A DNA stretch of 64,000 bases from Rhodoplanes elegans (GTDB taxonomy: Bacteria > Pseudomonadota > Alphaproteobacteria > Rhizobiales > Xanthobacteraceae): contig NZ_NHSK01000156.1 of NCBI RefSeq assembly GCF_016653355.1, positions 27,627-91,626 on the forward strand, in the 5' to 3' direction. The position numbers were made by a program, and so were the translations under genes. The notes under the pieces were generated by a model. It did not search any database and was not told where the DNA came from. It saw only the letters and a list, made by a program, of their open reading frames with translations. Numbering within the stretch: the stretch's first letter is position 1; every line of letters starts with the position of its first letter. This document shows, piece after piece, positions 1 through 9,292 of the stretch.

Positions 1-394
1 GTCTCGTGCCTCGGCGTTTCCGATCTGTGGTTTCTTGGGGTTGGGACCGTCCGGCCGAACCGGCTCGTCCGACCCAAGGTGTAGGACGCGCGGGGCCGAA
101 AAGTCTCTCCGGATCTTCGCGGGATAGTCGAAAGTCGAAGCGGCCGCCGCGCGCCGCAGGCCGCGGCCGCTCGTCCGGCGCCGGCCCGGCGCGACGCGCG
201 CGCCCTCGTGCAGGCCGGGAAAGGTCTGGAATCGTTAGGGTTAAAGGGTGAAATCGCGGCTCCTGCGAGGTGAACCGAGGGGAATCTCAAAAGTTGTCCG
301 CTGTGGTGGACGAGCGGGCGGGATCCGCGCGGGGGATGTCGCGCGACGTCTCGTGGCGCGACGACCGACGCACCGATGGGCGGCAGGAGGGGGC
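1..394. other. no gene recognised at left edge
   Basis: Very GC-rich stretch. Open frames here lack ribosome-binding sites and have arginine/proline/glycine-rich translations typical of chance frames in high-GC DNA. It probably holds the promoter of the gene starting at 395; I could not define one. Confidence 0.5.
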
Positions 395-931
395 ATGGAT
401 CGCAGGCGGATCATCGAAGCGGGGCTCGTCGGGCTCGCTCTCTCGACGGCCGTCGTCGCGACGTCCACGGTCGCCCAGGACAACGGACCGGTGATCGTGA
501 TTCCGGGCCGGCGCGACGTCCCGGTCTTCGTCAACGGGCGCGAGGCGTCCTATGCGGTCGTCGAAGGCGACTGGGGGCTCTACCGGGCCGGCTGGATCGG
601 GCCGACCGTCATCCAGCCGCTGTGCTGCAGTCCCGGACCGAATGTCGGGCGCCACCGCCCGTATTATCCGAGCTCGGGCGAGCTGCCGCGGCTCGGCCGG
701 CTCGAATACGATCCCGACAAGGGCAAGCCGCCGAAGCCGGCGGAGGCGTTCCATCAGTCGTGGCAGGCGAAGTCGGACGACAATCCGGTCACGCTGATGC
801 CGCCCGACTATTCGTACAACATGCCGGGCGGCCTCGTGGTGACGCCGCCTTGGGGCGGGCCGGGTCCGGCGCCGGGGCCGGGTCCGTGGCCGCCACCGCG
901 GCCGCGGAACGGCGGCGGGGGACGGCGGTGA
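395..931 (+). CDS. small exported proline-rich hypothetical protein
   Basis: Encodes about 178 residues. I chose the ATG at 395 because AGGAGGGG sits just upstream and the protein then starts with a plausible signal peptide (MDRRRIIEAGLVGLAL, then an Ala/Ser/Thr-rich stretch ending near AQD). An upstream in-frame ATG at 248 would add 49 residues with no signal-like character. The mature part has a CCS motif, many tyrosines and a C-terminal tail of Gly/Pro/Trp repeats. It resembles the next gene in style, so the two may be paired envelope proteins. I recognise no domain and assign no function. Confidence 0.6.
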   Translation: MDRRRIIEAGLVGLALSTAVVATSTVAQDNGPVIVIPGRRDVPVFVNGREASYAVVEGDWGLYRAGWIGPTVIQPLCCSPGPNVGRHRPYYPSSGELPRLGRLEYDPDKGKPPKPAEAFHQSWQAKSDDNPVTLMPPDYSYNMPGGLVVTPPWGGPGPAPGPGPWPPPRPRNGGGGRR

Positions 932-1056
932 GCCGTCGGACCGGCCAGGGCGGCGCGGCGAAGCGGCCGCTTTCCGTGCCGGCGGGTCCGGCGTAGGGTT
1001 TTCGTCGGTGGCGGAGTCGAGTCCGCCGACCGCAGTGACGACCAGAGGGACGGGTC

Positions 1057-1635
1057 ATGCGTCGCAGCGTTCAGGGTCTGAGGTTCGGGGTCGTCGCCGC
1101 GGCGGCCATCGGAGCCGTCACGGTGGTCGGAAGCGGAGCGGCGTTGGCCCAGGGCTGTTGCGTCGGTGGACCCGTGGTCGTCTACGGCGCCGCGCCGGTG
1201 CCGCCGGCGGTGCCGCCCACCGGCTACATCCTCGACCCCTCCGATGCGCGCCGTCCCATGTACGTGGTCGACCAGGGCCCGCTCTATCGCGGCCCCGGCA
1301 TCTATGCGGTGCCGACCTTCTCGGAGGGCGGCTACGCCTACACGATCCGCTATCCTTATACCTGGGGGCCGGCCCACCGGCCCTACAAGCGATGGTACGG
1401 GCCGCGTCGCTACGGCTATGTCGGCCCGAGCGATCTCGGCGTCGCCGAGCGGGTCGCCGGGGCGCCCCCTTACGGCGCCTACGAGGTGCGGCCGGCGCCG
1501 CGCGCCAAGGTGATCGACGTCACCCGGGTCGCCCGCGCCGAGGTGATCGACGGCCCGGCGAGCGATCCTGTCGCCACCGGCTCGGTGCCGAAACGTCCGG
1601 CCCCGAAGGCGGCGCCGCGCGCGCCCGGCCGCTGA
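1057..1635 (+). CDS. small exported Tyr/Pro-rich hypothetical protein
   Basis: 192 residues, ATG at 1057 preceded by AGAGGGA. A clear signal peptide covers about residues 1 to 32 (basic start, Ala/Val-rich core, AxA-type site before QGCCVGG). The rest is rich in Tyr, Pro and Gly (for example YPYTWGPAHRPYKRWYG), a composition common in small periplasmic or outer-membrane-associated proteins of Hyphomicrobiales. It lies 125 bp after the similar protein at 395 and just before the methyltransferase at 1660. No catalytic motif is visible. Confidence 0.65.
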   Translation: MRRSVQGLRFGVVAAAAIGAVTVVGSGAALAQGCCVGGPVVVYGAAPVPPAVPPTGYILDPSDARRPMYVVDQGPLYRGPGIYAVPTFSEGGYAYTIRYPYTWGPAHRPYKRWYGPRRYGYVGPSDLGVAERVAGAPPYGAYEVRPAPRAKVIDVTRVARAEVIDGPASDPVATGSVPKRPAPKAAPRAPGR

Positions 1636-1659
1636 GGATCGACGGAGCCGACACCTCGC

Positions 1660-2334
1660 GTGGGCTACTATTGGCGCCAGGCCCGGATCCTGCTGCATCA
1701 CGCCGTCTACGACCGCACGCGTGACGCGCTCGAGCGCTGGCCGAGCGGGCGTGCCCGCACGGTCGCGGCGGCCGACATCGTCGGGGCGCCCGCGGCGTTG
1801 CAGGACCGCCGCTACGAGGCCTTTCCGCGCCTGCCGCTCCTGTGGGCGCTCGACGCGCTGGCGATCGATCCGGCCGAGACCACCTTCGTGGACTACGGAG
1901 CGGGGCGCGGCCGGATGCTGCTCGCCGCGGCCGGGCGGCCGTTCCGCCGCTGCGTCGGGGTGGAGTTCTCGGCCAGCCTGGTGGCCGAGGCGCGTGACAA
2001 CATTTCCGCCTGGCCGGCCGAGCGCCTCGCCTGCCGCGATCTCTCGGTCGTGCATGCGGACGCGGCCGATTACGTGCCGCCCGCCGGCGACCTCGTGCTG
2101 TTCTTCTACAACCCGTTCGCCCGCGAGGTGCTCGACCGCGTCGCCGACCGGCTCGAGGAGGCGGCCGCGGCCGAGCCGCGAAACATCCGGATCGTCTACG
2201 TCAATCCGCGCGGCTGGGCGCTGTTCTTCGGACGGCCGGCGTTCCGCCGGCTCGCCGTCCCCCTCGCGGCGCGGGCGAAGCTCGCACTCCTCGGTGCCGG
2301 GCCGATCGCGTTCTTCACGGTCGAGCCGTCGTGA
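1660..2334 (+). CDS. SAM-dependent methyltransferase, class I fold
   Basis: 224 residues from a GTG at 1660. The central part has the class I methyltransferase layout: FVDYGAGRGRML is motif I, the glycine-rich S-adenosylmethionine loop, followed by an acidic end of strand 2 (GVEFS). LVLFFYNPF is a likely motif IV region carrying an NP pair. The first 50 residues are helical with many arginines. The substrate cannot be read from sequence. It starts 24 bp after the exported protein at 1057 and may share its transcript. Confidence 0.75.
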   Translation: MGYYWRQARILLHHAVYDRTRDALERWPSGRARTVAAADIVGAPAALQDRRYEAFPRLPLLWALDALAIDPAETTFVDYGAGRGRMLLAAAGRPFRRCVGVEFSASLVAEARDNISAWPAERLACRDLSVVHADAADYVPPAGDLVLFFYNPFAREVLDRVADRLEEAAAAEPRNIRIVYVNPRGWALFFGRPAFRRLAVPLAARAKLALLGAGPIAFFTVEPS

Positions 2335-2373
2335 GGCGGCCCGTTCGGCCGGGCGGCGCGCCGGCCGGCCCGG

Positions 2374-3393
2374 TCAGGCGCCGGCCTTCAGCCGCGTGTG
2401 GGCGACATAGAGGGCGAGCGCCGTCGCGTTCGACACGTTGAGGCTGGTGATCTGGCCCGGCAGGTCGATGCGGGCGACCGCGTCGCAGGTCTGCCGGGTG
2501 AGCTGGCGCAGGCCCTTGCCCTCGGCGCCGAGCACCAGCGCCAGGGGGCCGCGCAGGGGCGTGTCGGCGAGATCGGCCGTCCCCTCGCTGTCGAGCCCGA
2601 CCGTCATCCAGCCGTTGTCCTTCAGCGCCGTGAGCGCCCGCGCGAGGTTGCCCACCGTGACGATCGGCACGATGTCGAGGGCGCCGGACGCGGCCTTGGC
2701 GAGCACGCCGGTCGCCTCCGGGCTGTGGCGCGCCGTGGTGACGACGGCGGCGACCGCGAAGGCGGCGGCCGAGCGCATGATGGCGCCGACATTGTGCGGA
2801 TCGGTGATCTGGTCGAGCACCAGCACCAGCCCCTCGGCCGGCAGCTCGGAGATGTCGGGCGACTCGAGCGGGTCGGCCTCGGCGAGCAGGCCCTGATGCA
2901 CCGCCTCGGGGCCGACGATCGCGGCGATCTCGTCGGGCCGCACCAGGGTCGGAGCGACCGGGGTCGACACGCCCTCCTCGGCGAGGCGGTGGGCGGCATT
3001 CTCGGTGGCCAGCAGGCGGCGGAAGCGCCGCGCCGGATTCTCCAGCGCCGCCTTCACGGTGTGCCAGCCGTAGAGAATCGCCGGGCCGTCGCCGCGCGAC
3101 TCGGGCCGGCCGCGCCGGGCGAAGGCCGCCTTCTTGCGCGAGCCGTCCTTTGGGAACCGATTCTTGCGGTCCTTGCCGGGCCCGGCCTTGCGCGTGTCGT
3201 CCCGGCGCGTGTCGTCCCTGCGGGGTTCGTCCTTGCGATCGTTCTTGCTGGCCCAGGGCGTCACCGCGCCGGCGGCGCGCCCGCCCTCCGGCCGCCCGCC
3301 TTCGGGCCGCCACGGCCGCTTACCGCCGGATCCGGCTCCGGCCGACCCGGATCCGGATCGGAACGGCTTATGCGGGCGGTCGCGGTCGGTCAT
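2374..3393 (-). CDS. rlmB: TrmH/SpoU-family 23S rRNA 2'-O-ribose methyltransferase (RlmB-like)
   Basis: About 339 residues from the ATG at 3393. The C-terminal 240 residues show the SpoU/TrmH signature: LVLDQITDPHNVGAIMRSA (motif 1, with the catalytic N-x-x-x-x-x-R), LVLGAEGKGLR (motif 2) and LNVSNATALALY (motif 3), which form the knotted SAM-binding site. A substrate-binding domain precedes it (YGWHTVKAALENP). The first 100 residues are a long Lys/Arg/Gly-rich low-complexity extension, as in many alphaproteobacterial homologues. The family methylates the ribose of a guanosine in 23S rRNA (G2251 in E. coli); the exact target here is inferred from similarity. Confidence 0.85.
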   Translation of the reverse strand: MTDRDRPHKPFRSGSGSAGAGSGGKRPWRPEGGRPEGGRAAGAVTPWASKNDRKDEPRRDDTRRDDTRKAGPGKDRKNRFPKDGSRKKAAFARRGRPESRGDGPAILYGWHTVKAALENPARRFRRLLATENAAHRLAEEGVSTPVAPTLVRPDEIAAIVGPEAVHQGLLAEADPLESPDISELPAEGLVLVLDQITDPHNVGAIMRSAAAFAVAAVVTTARHSPEATGVLAKAASGALDIVPIVTVGNLARALTALKDNGWMTVGLDSEGTADLADTPLRGPLALVLGAEGKGLRQLTRQTCDAVARIDLPGQITSLNVSNATALALYVAHTRLKAGA

Positions 3394-3682
3394 GGTCGGG
3401 TCCGGCTCGGGTCTCTGGAACGGATGGGTCGGGACTGCATAGCGGGGCAGGGCGCACGGCGCCACTGCGGCATTGCCGAAGGTTCCGCGGCTGTCGAGCG
3501 ACGGGGCCGCCCGGACCGTCCGCGAGACTGTGCGGACCGGCTTTGCGGACCGGGCTTTTTCGTGTTGACACCCGGGGGAGGGCCACCCATAAGAACGGCC
3601 CGACGCGCGGCGCACCCGCCGGTCTTCCGGACACCTCGACCGTGGTCCGGACCGTGGACCGAGACGCTGCCGAGCGCGACGT

Positions 3683-3767
3683 GGGGGAGTGTCCCGAGCG
3701 GCAAAGGGGGCGGACTGTAAATCCGCTGGCTATGCCTTCGTAGGTTCGAGTCCTACCTCCCCCACCA
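3683..3767 (+). tRNA. tRNA-Tyr (anticodon GTA)
   Basis: Class II tRNA with a long variable arm. The acceptor arms GGGGGAG (3683-3689) and CTCCCCC (3757-3763) pair perfectly and are followed by A and an encoded CCA (3765-3767). The anticodon loop reads CTGTAAA with GTA at 3717-3719. The T arm is GTAGG/CCTAC around TTCGAGT. Confidence 0.95.
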
Positions 3768-4111
3768 TCCGCTTTCTAACACCCTGAATTCAATGACATA
3801 ATTGAGCTGCCTCCCGCACCATTGCGAGGTTGCGGGAACTGTCGCGCGCAAAATCGAATGGCACGGCGCGCAAGATCAGGTGGCAGCGGTTCCGGTTTGG
3901 ATGAAGCGCGCCTTCGAAGGCGGGTCTCGACGGGCGCGAGGCTGATGCCCTCGAGCGGCATCGCCGCGACCGGCCGTGCCGGCCGGTGCTTCGCCCATCG
4001 TCGACGCGGTCCAGCCCGGCGCACCGTTCGGGTCGCGTGTGTTGCGCCGGCGTTACCGCCCGTCGGGCGTCCCCCTGCTAGCCTGACGGTGTGGATTCGC
4101 AGGGGCTCGTC
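3768..4111. other. intergenic, no gene recognised
   Basis: About 340 bases between tRNA-Tyr and the outer-membrane protein gene. The frames present have shadow-like composition and no ribosome-binding site. It presumably carries the promoter of the gene at 4112. Confidence 0.5.
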
Positions 4112-4969
4112 ATGATCCGACAGGTGGTCCCGGTGCTCGCGGGACTGCCGCTCGCAACGACGGCGCAGGCGGCCGATCTCGCCGTGAGGGCGCCGCCGCC
4201 GCCTGCGCCGAGCTGGACCGGCGTCTATGTCGGGGCGACGTTCGGCGGCGCTTGGGCCGACCGTGACCTGCGCCTCTTCGGCAACGATCTCCCGGCCACC
4301 AACCGGCTCGCCGCGATCAGCAACTTCGTTGGCAATCAGCCGGTCGTGGCGCCGGGCTTTTCGGCCGGTTTGATCACGGGCGGCCTGGAGGCCGGCTTCG
4401 ACGTGCAGGCCAGCGCCGCCGTGGTGGCCGGCTTCGTCGCCGACGTCAGTCTGATGTCGCTCGAAGGCAGCGGCGTTGGCACCAGCGCTCTGTTTCCGCC
4501 GAGCTACACCCAGACGCTCACCGCCGATCAAAAGGTCGACTGGTGGGGCACCCTGCGGGCGCGGGTCGGCTGGCTCGCCACCGACAACCTGCTGCTCTAC
4601 GCCACCGGCGGCCTCGCCTACGGACAGGTCGAGCGGTCCGCCGCCTACCGGTTCGACGGGCCGCCCGGGGCGATCGCCGGCGGCGTCGGCGGCGTGTCGT
4701 ATCGGTGCCCGGCGCCGGGCCAGACCTGCTTCGCGGGATCGGCGTCGGGAGTCGAGCTTGGGTTCACGGCCGGAGCCGGAGCCGAGTTGCTCATCGCCCG
4801 GCAATGGAGCCTCAAGGCGGAGTATCTCTATGTGAGCCTGGGCCGCGCCTCGGTCGATGCCGTCGCGCTCACGCTCCTGAACGCGTCCGACCGGGCGAGC
4901 TCCTTCACCGCCGACTTCGGCCGGACCGATTTCCAGGTGGCCCGCGGCGGCATCGTCTACCGCTTCTGA
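4112..4969 (+). CDS. outer-membrane beta-barrel porin of the Omp25/Omp31 type
   Basis: 285 residues from the ATG at 4112, with AGGGG upstream; a GTG at 4091 is a weaker start. The signal peptide ends near AQAADLA, followed by the Pro-rich linker and 'WTGVYVGATFGGAW' opening strand seen in Omp25/31-family porins of Hyphomicrobiales. Alternating hydrophobic segments fit an eight-stranded barrel (for example VDWWGTLRARVGWL, WSLKAEYLYVSLG). The chain ends in phenylalanine (GGIVYRF), the usual signal for insertion by the Bam complex. Confidence 0.85.
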   Translation: MIRQVVPVLAGLPLATTAQAADLAVRAPPPPAPSWTGVYVGATFGGAWADRDLRLFGNDLPATNRLAAISNFVGNQPVVAPGFSAGLITGGLEAGFDVQASAAVVAGFVADVSLMSLEGSGVGTSALFPPSYTQTLTADQKVDWWGTLRARVGWLATDNLLLYATGGLAYGQVERSAAYRFDGPPGAIAGGVGGVSYRCPAPGQTCFAGSASGVELGFTAGAGAELLIARQWSLKAEYLYVSLGRASVDAVALTLLNASDRASSFTADFGRTDFQVARGGIVYRF

Positions 4970-5182
4970 GGCCAGACCCGGGCCGCCGCGGAAGGTCGAC
5001 CGCCCTGGCCGGATGCGGCGGCGGGGCGCCGGGCCCGGACGGCGTCGTCAGCGTGACCGGCGCCCCGCCGGGCGATCGTGACATTCCGGGCGGCGGATGC
5101 CGGAACGCGGCTCCGCCCATTCTTGGCCACGCCGCTCGGCCCGCCGCGATGGCGGCGTCCAGGAGCGGCCGGCCGGTGCGCC

Positions 5183-5359
5183 TCAACGGCGATGCTTGCT
5201 GCGGGCCGATGTCGACTCGGTGCTGTCGATGAGCCCGAAGGCCTCGAGGCTTTCGCGGGCCCGCTCGGACACGGCGGCCGGGTGACGGCGGAAGGTGTCG
5301 AGGATCGCCAGCAGCGCGGTGGGCGGATCGTCGGACTTCGGGTTCGGGGTCGGGCTCAT
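5183..5359 (-). CDS. small hypothetical protein, 58 residues
   Basis: Starts at ATG 5359 (MSPTPNPKSDDPP). It has a helical core (ALLAILDTFRRHPAAVSERARESLEAFGLID) and a basic tail. The longer in-frame reading up to 5521 has no better start signal. The amphipathic helices and spacing look real, but I recognise no family, so treat it as a possible gene only. Confidence 0.4.
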   Translation of the reverse strand: MSPTPNPKSDDPPTALLAILDTFRRHPAAVSERARESLEAFGLIDSTESTSARSKHRR

Positions 5360-6138
5360 GGGGGTGCCTCGTTTGGTCTCTCTATCTGTGAGTGCCTGCT
5401 GTCGACAGGTTCTAAGGTGGCTTCGGGTTACCAGGATCGTCCGAGCCGTCAAGTCTCCGCTTGACGGATCACCGCAATGCAAAGAGATCATGCCGGCAAA
5501 TTCGCCTTTGCCGACAAGCACGCATGCACTCGCTGCATTCCCACTGTGCGAAGACTTGCACAGCTTCGTAAAACACAGCTTACGGACCTAGACTACGTCC
5601 GGGCACAGTTTTGGACCACCCGGGTCGGTTTTCGGATTTATTTGCGGCGCACCCTGGACCGACTCGCCGGGCCTGGCCCGCCGCGGCCCGCCACGCGCCG
5701 GGTTTTGCCCGGGAGCCTCCCGGACCCGGCGGCCCGCCGGCGGCCGATGCGCGAGGGCCCGTTCACACCCGCCCGAGACCGGTGAGCACCGGGGTAGGGG
5801 GCGTGGGGCGGACCGTGGCCCTTTTGGCGCGCGCGGGTGGGAGCCCGACGCAGTTGCCGTACCGGTCGGCGGGCGGGACGCCATCGAGGGCGCGCGCGGG
5901 CCGGTCGACGCCGCGTCGGATCGCGAGCCTGCGACCCGGAAAAAGCGCCTCTCGAGGACAGCCTCGCGGCGGGCCCGACGGGGGCCGCGCCGAAGCGCTG
6001 CGGCGCGCGCGAGCGGCCGCCAGCGACGGTCCGGAGGAGCGGCTGCACCAGGGTTGAAGTCGCCCCGGTCTTGTGCGAGAAGCCGACCGTGCCGCAAAGG
6101 CCGCGTCCGGCCACCGCAAGGCGACCGTGAACGCTGCG
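5360..6138. other. 780-base stretch without a convincing gene
   Basis: Holds a short perfect stem (CCGTCAAG at 5446-5453 with CTTGACGG at 5460-5467) upstream of the 58-residue gene. The rest is GC-rich DNA whose frames are all arginine-rich and overlap one another on both strands. The lower-GC part (5380-5640) has no frame I trust. tRNA-Gly follows. Confidence 0.5.
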
Positions 6139-6212
6139 GCGGGTGTAGCTCAATGGTAGAGCAACAGCCTTCCAAGCTGATGACGAGGGTTCGATTCCCT
6201 TCACCCGCTCCA
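6139..6212 (+). tRNA. tRNA-Gly (anticodon TCC)
   Basis: 74 bases with encoded CCA. The acceptor GCGGGTG pairs with CACCCGC (6202-6208). The anticodon loop CTTCCAA carries TCC. The D arm (AGCTCAATGGTAGAGC) and T arm (GGGTTCGATTCCC) are canonical. Confidence 0.95.
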
Positions 6213-6509
6213 GTTCTTTTTCCGGACCCAAATCAATCACGTGGTGTGCGGCTGGCGGTGGGTTCCGTGACGGATTCGGCAAAGGTCGGTGTGGCGGTGC
6301 TGTAACCGCTGACCCGCCCTCGCGGCGATCCCGCGGTGGCTTCCGCGGAGGTGCGAACGCGCGAGGGATCGGGCGCTGCCTTCGGACGCTCAGCTCGGTC
6401 GTCGAGGTTCGGCACGATAGGCGCCTTCGGGCATGGGCTCGGCAACGGATCGGGCTTTGCGGCGCGTTGCGCCGTGTCGGGGTACGCGCGCGCGACGCGG
6501 TCGTCCGGG
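6213..6509. other. intergenic, nothing recognised
   Basis: About 300 bases between tRNA-Gly and the convergent membrane-protein gene ending at 6510. No supported gene, repeat or clear terminator was seen. Confidence 0.4.
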
Positions 6510-7022
6510 TCACCTCGCTGACGGCTCACGCCGGCCCGCCAGCTGGAGGCCGTCGCGGATGTTGAGGCCGATCAGGGCGAGGTTGACGGGGCCGGCCAGG
6601 AGCTCGAGCGCCTGCACGGCCTGGAACGTCGGCCCGAAGTCGCCCCGCGCCGACAGCACCGCGAGCGTGACGGCGCAGGGGACCAGGATCAGCACGCCGT
6701 TCGCCGCGATCACCGGCATGCGGCGCTGCTTGGCGCGGATCGCGGGCGTGGTGCTCCACGCGGTGGCGTTCGATCGGAAGGCGGCACCGCCGGCGAGGCG
6801 GAACCCGGACAGACCCGTGACGGCGAGGATGGGCACCAGCAGCAGGAGCGCCCAGGCGATCGCCTGCTTGACCGCGGCGACGGTTCCGAGATCGGCGAGC
6901 AGCTCCGACCAGACCGTGGTGGTCCAGAAGGTCAGGATGGTCAGGAACGCGGCCGTCCCGGCGAGGCCGTGGACGACGGGCAGGGCGCCGACGGGAGCCG
7001 GGCGGCTGGCGGTCGCGGACAT
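6510..7022 (-). CDS. small integral membrane protein, about four membrane segments
   Basis: About 170 residues from the ATG at 7022, with GGAG upstream. Hydrophobic segments lie near residues 20-42, 55-80, 108-130 and 145-160 (for example AIAWALLLLVPILAVTGLSG). The loop GGAAFRSNATAWSTTPAIRAKQRRMPVIAANG separates two pairs. It is read from the same strand as the MarR gene that ends 31 bp upstream, so it is probably under that regulator. No enzymatic motif is visible; the exact function is unknown. Confidence 0.7.
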   Translation of the reverse strand: MSATASRPAPVGALPVVHGLAGTAAFLTILTFWTTTVWSELLADLGTVAAVKQAIAWALLLLVPILAVTGLSGFRLAGGAAFRSNATAWSTTPAIRAKQRRMPVIAANGVLILVPCAVTLAVLSARGDFGPTFQAVQALELLAGPVNLALIGLNIRDGLQLAGRREPSAR

Positions 7023-7052
7023 GGCAGTCTCCTCCTGTCGCAAGGGATCGGG

Positions 7053-7604
7053 TCAGGTGGTGTCCGGGACGGTCTCGCCAGCCGCGCCGGACCGGGTCTC
7101 GGGCCCGGTCTCGTCGCCGGCGGCGAGGGCCGCCTCCAGCCGCGCCACGAGGGTGCGCATGACGGCGGTGGCGCCGACGATGTCGTCCGCCGACAGGCCG
7201 TCGGCGATGAGCCCGTCGGCGAGGCCGTTCGACCAGCCGACATGGCGCAGGATCGCGGCGTCGTAGGTGGCGCGGCCGTGCGCCGACAGCACGACCAGCT
7301 TGGCGCGGCGGTGGTGCGGGTTGGCGGCGAAGCCGACCAGCCCCTCGGCCGCCATCACGTCGACGACGCGCTGCACCGACTGGCGCGTGAGGCCCATGTC
7401 GCGGGCGATATGGGCGACCGGGGCGCCGCGCCCGGCCATCGCGATGGCGCCGAGGACCTGCCAGCGCGCGCTGGTCAGGCCGATCGGCGCGACCAGCCGG
7501 TCGCCGGCGGCGAGCAGGCGGCCGTTGAGCCGGAAGGTCTCCAGCATCAGCGCCGTGAGGGCATCGCCCTCGGAGGTCTGGGTCTCGTGGAAGCGTCCTA
7601 ACAT
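7053..7604 (-). CDS. MarR-family transcriptional regulator
   Basis: 183 residues from ATG 7604 (MLGRFHETQ). The winged helix is clear: LTSARWQVLGAIAMA, then the recognition region VAHIARDMGLTRQSVQRVVDVMAAEGLV and the basic wing PHHRRAKLVVLSAHGR. The C-terminal helix supports dimerisation. A GACAG-N4-CTGTC dyad at 7624-7637 just upstream of the start is a candidate operator for autoregulation. The neighbouring membrane-protein gene is the likely regulated partner; the ligand is unknown. Confidence 0.85.
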   Translation of the reverse strand: MLGRFHETQTSEGDALTALMLETFRLNGRLLAAGDRLVAPIGLTSARWQVLGAIAMAGRGAPVAHIARDMGLTRQSVQRVVDVMAAEGLVGFAANPHHRRAKLVVLSAHGRATYDAAILRHVGWSNGLADGLIADGLSADDIVGATAVMRTLVARLEAALAAGDETGPETRSGAAGETVPDTT

Positions 7605-7623
7605 GACAGGATGCAAACATAAC

Positions 7624-7637
7624 GACAGTATGCTGTC
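7624..7637. promoter_or_regulatory. candidate MarR operator (dyad)
   Basis: GACAG-TATG-CTGTC, perfect 5-bp arms, 20 bp before the MarR start. A related half-site (GACAG) recurs at 7607-7611. The position fits autorepression; this is inference. Confidence 0.45.
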
Positions 7638-7715
7638 AATAAGCTGGCAGGGGCGTGACCCGGCCCGGCGCGGGTCGGTGCTGGCTATTCGGGGCGTGGT
7701 GTGGGACAGGGGCGC

Positions 7716-9077
7716 ATGACGCCTTCAGCCCGCATCGCCGCCGCCATTGCGGTCCTCGCCGACATCGAGGCCCGCCGCCGTCCCGCCGCCGACGCCCTCA
7801 AGGACTGGGGCCTGTCGCACCGCTTCGCCGGGTCCGGCGACCGCGCCGCGATCGCCGGCCTCGTCTACGACGCGCTGCGCCGCAAGGCTTCGGCGGCCCA
7901 TCTCCTGGGCGCGACCACGTCGCGGGCGGTCGTCCTCGGCATGCTGCGGCTGGACCGCGGCCTCGACCTGGCGGCGTTGGAAAAGCTGTTCGATGGCGGC
8001 CGTTTCGCCCCGGATCCTCTGACCGCGGACGAACGTGCGGCGGTGTCCGCCGCGACCGACGGCGGCGCGATCGGCGACGCCCCCGCCCATGTCGCCGGCG
8101 ACTATCCGGAGTGGCTCGACCTGCCGCTCGCCCGGGTGTTCGGCGACGACCGCGTCACCGAGGGGCGGGCGCTGGCGCACCGGGCGCCGCTCGATCTGCG
8201 GATCAACACGCTCGCCGCGTCGAAGGAGACGGGACGCGACGCCAACGCTCCGCGGGACAAGGATGCTCTGCGGGACAAGGTTTTGGCCGAGCTCTCGCAT
8301 CTGAAGCCGCAGCCGACCCGGTGGTCGCCGGTCGGCCTGCGCGTCGCCATCGGGGCGGATGCCAAGAGTCCGCCCGTGCACGCCGAGCCCGCCTTCATCA
8401 AGGGCCAGATCGAGGTGCAGGACGAGGGCTCGCAGGTCGCGGCGTTGCTGGCCGCGGCGCGGCCGGGCGAGCAGGTGATCGACCTGTGCGCCGGCGGCGG
8501 CGGCAAGACGCTGGCGCTCGCCGCCAGCATGGAGAACAAGGGCCAGCTCTACGCCACCGACCTCGACAAGCGCCGCCTCGCGCCGATCCATGCGCGCCTC
8601 GAGCGCGCTGGCGTCCGCGACGTCCAGGTCCGCACGCCGCGCCCCGACATCGACGTGCTCGACGATCTCTCCGGCCGCGCCGACCTGGTGGTGGTCGACG
8701 CGCCCTGCACGGGCACCGGGACGTGGCGCCGCAACCCGGACGCCAAGTGGCGGATGCGGCCGGGCTCGCTGTCCGAGCGTCTCGCCCAGCAGAAGACCGT
8801 GCTCGACCGCGCCGCCGGCCTGGTGCGGCCGGGCGGCCGCATCGTCTACGTCACCTGCTCACTGCTCGCCGACGAGAACACCGATCAGATCCAGGCCTTT
8901 CTCGGCCGCCACCCGGGTTTTGTCCCGGTGCCGCCGGAGAAGACCGTCTCGGTGCTGGGCGACAAGGCGCCGGCCTTCCTCGACTCGGTCCTGACCTTCC
9001 CCGAAGGCCTGCTGATGACCCCCCGCCGCACCGGCACGGACGGCTTCTTCGTCGCCGTGCTGCGCCGGGAGGGGTGA
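7716..9077 (+). CDS. RsmB-type 16S rRNA cytosine-C5 methyltransferase
   Basis: 453 residues from ATG 7716 with ACAGGGG upstream. The N-terminal part is an NusB-like helical domain; the C-terminal part is a Nol1/Nop2/Sun methyltransferase. DLCAGGGGKTLALA (near residue 256) is the SAM loop. DAPCTGTGTWRRNPD holds the Pro-Cys of motif IV and YVTCSLL the second, catalytic cysteine of motif VI. The family methylates cytosine in 16S rRNA (C967 for E. coli RsmB); the precise site here is inferred. It ends convergent to the aat gene. Confidence 0.88.
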   Translation: MTPSARIAAAIAVLADIEARRRPAADALKDWGLSHRFAGSGDRAAIAGLVYDALRRKASAAHLLGATTSRAVVLGMLRLDRGLDLAALEKLFDGGRFAPDPLTADERAAVSAATDGGAIGDAPAHVAGDYPEWLDLPLARVFGDDRVTEGRALAHRAPLDLRINTLAASKETGRDANAPRDKDALRDKVLAELSHLKPQPTRWSPVGLRVAIGADAKSPPVHAEPAFIKGQIEVQDEGSQVAALLAAARPGEQVIDLCAGGGGKTLALAASMENKGQLYATDLDKRRLAPIHARLERAGVRDVQVRTPRPDIDVLDDLSGRADLVVVDAPCTGTGTWRRNPDAKWRMRPGSLSERLAQQKTVLDRAAGLVRPGGRIVYVTCSLLADENTDQIQAFLGRHPGFVPVPPEKTVSVLGDKAPAFLDSVLTFPEGLLMTPRRTGTDGFFVAVLRREG

Positions 9078-9292
9078 CGCCCGGCCACGACCTCTCGGCC
9101 TCGTGCCCCGGACGACGCGCAGCCGGCCGGAGGCCGGGATGCGTGGCGAGCCGGGGCCCAGGGGCCCGCACGCGAGGAGTATCAGAGAGCAAGTCGCCTG
9201 ATCGCCCCTGGGTCCCCGTTCGCGTCGCTCCGCGCCGCGCCCGGGACACGGGGCTGCGGCCCAGGCGGCACCGTGCCTCCGGGGCGCCGCCG

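Noticed and set aside
6..251. 81-residue frame at the left edge
   Set aside because: No ribosome-binding site, Arg/Gly/Pro-rich chance translation.
808..2055. A 415-residue frame on the minus strand
   Set aside because: Antisense to the exported proteins and the methyltransferase, no ribosome-binding site, shadow-like composition.
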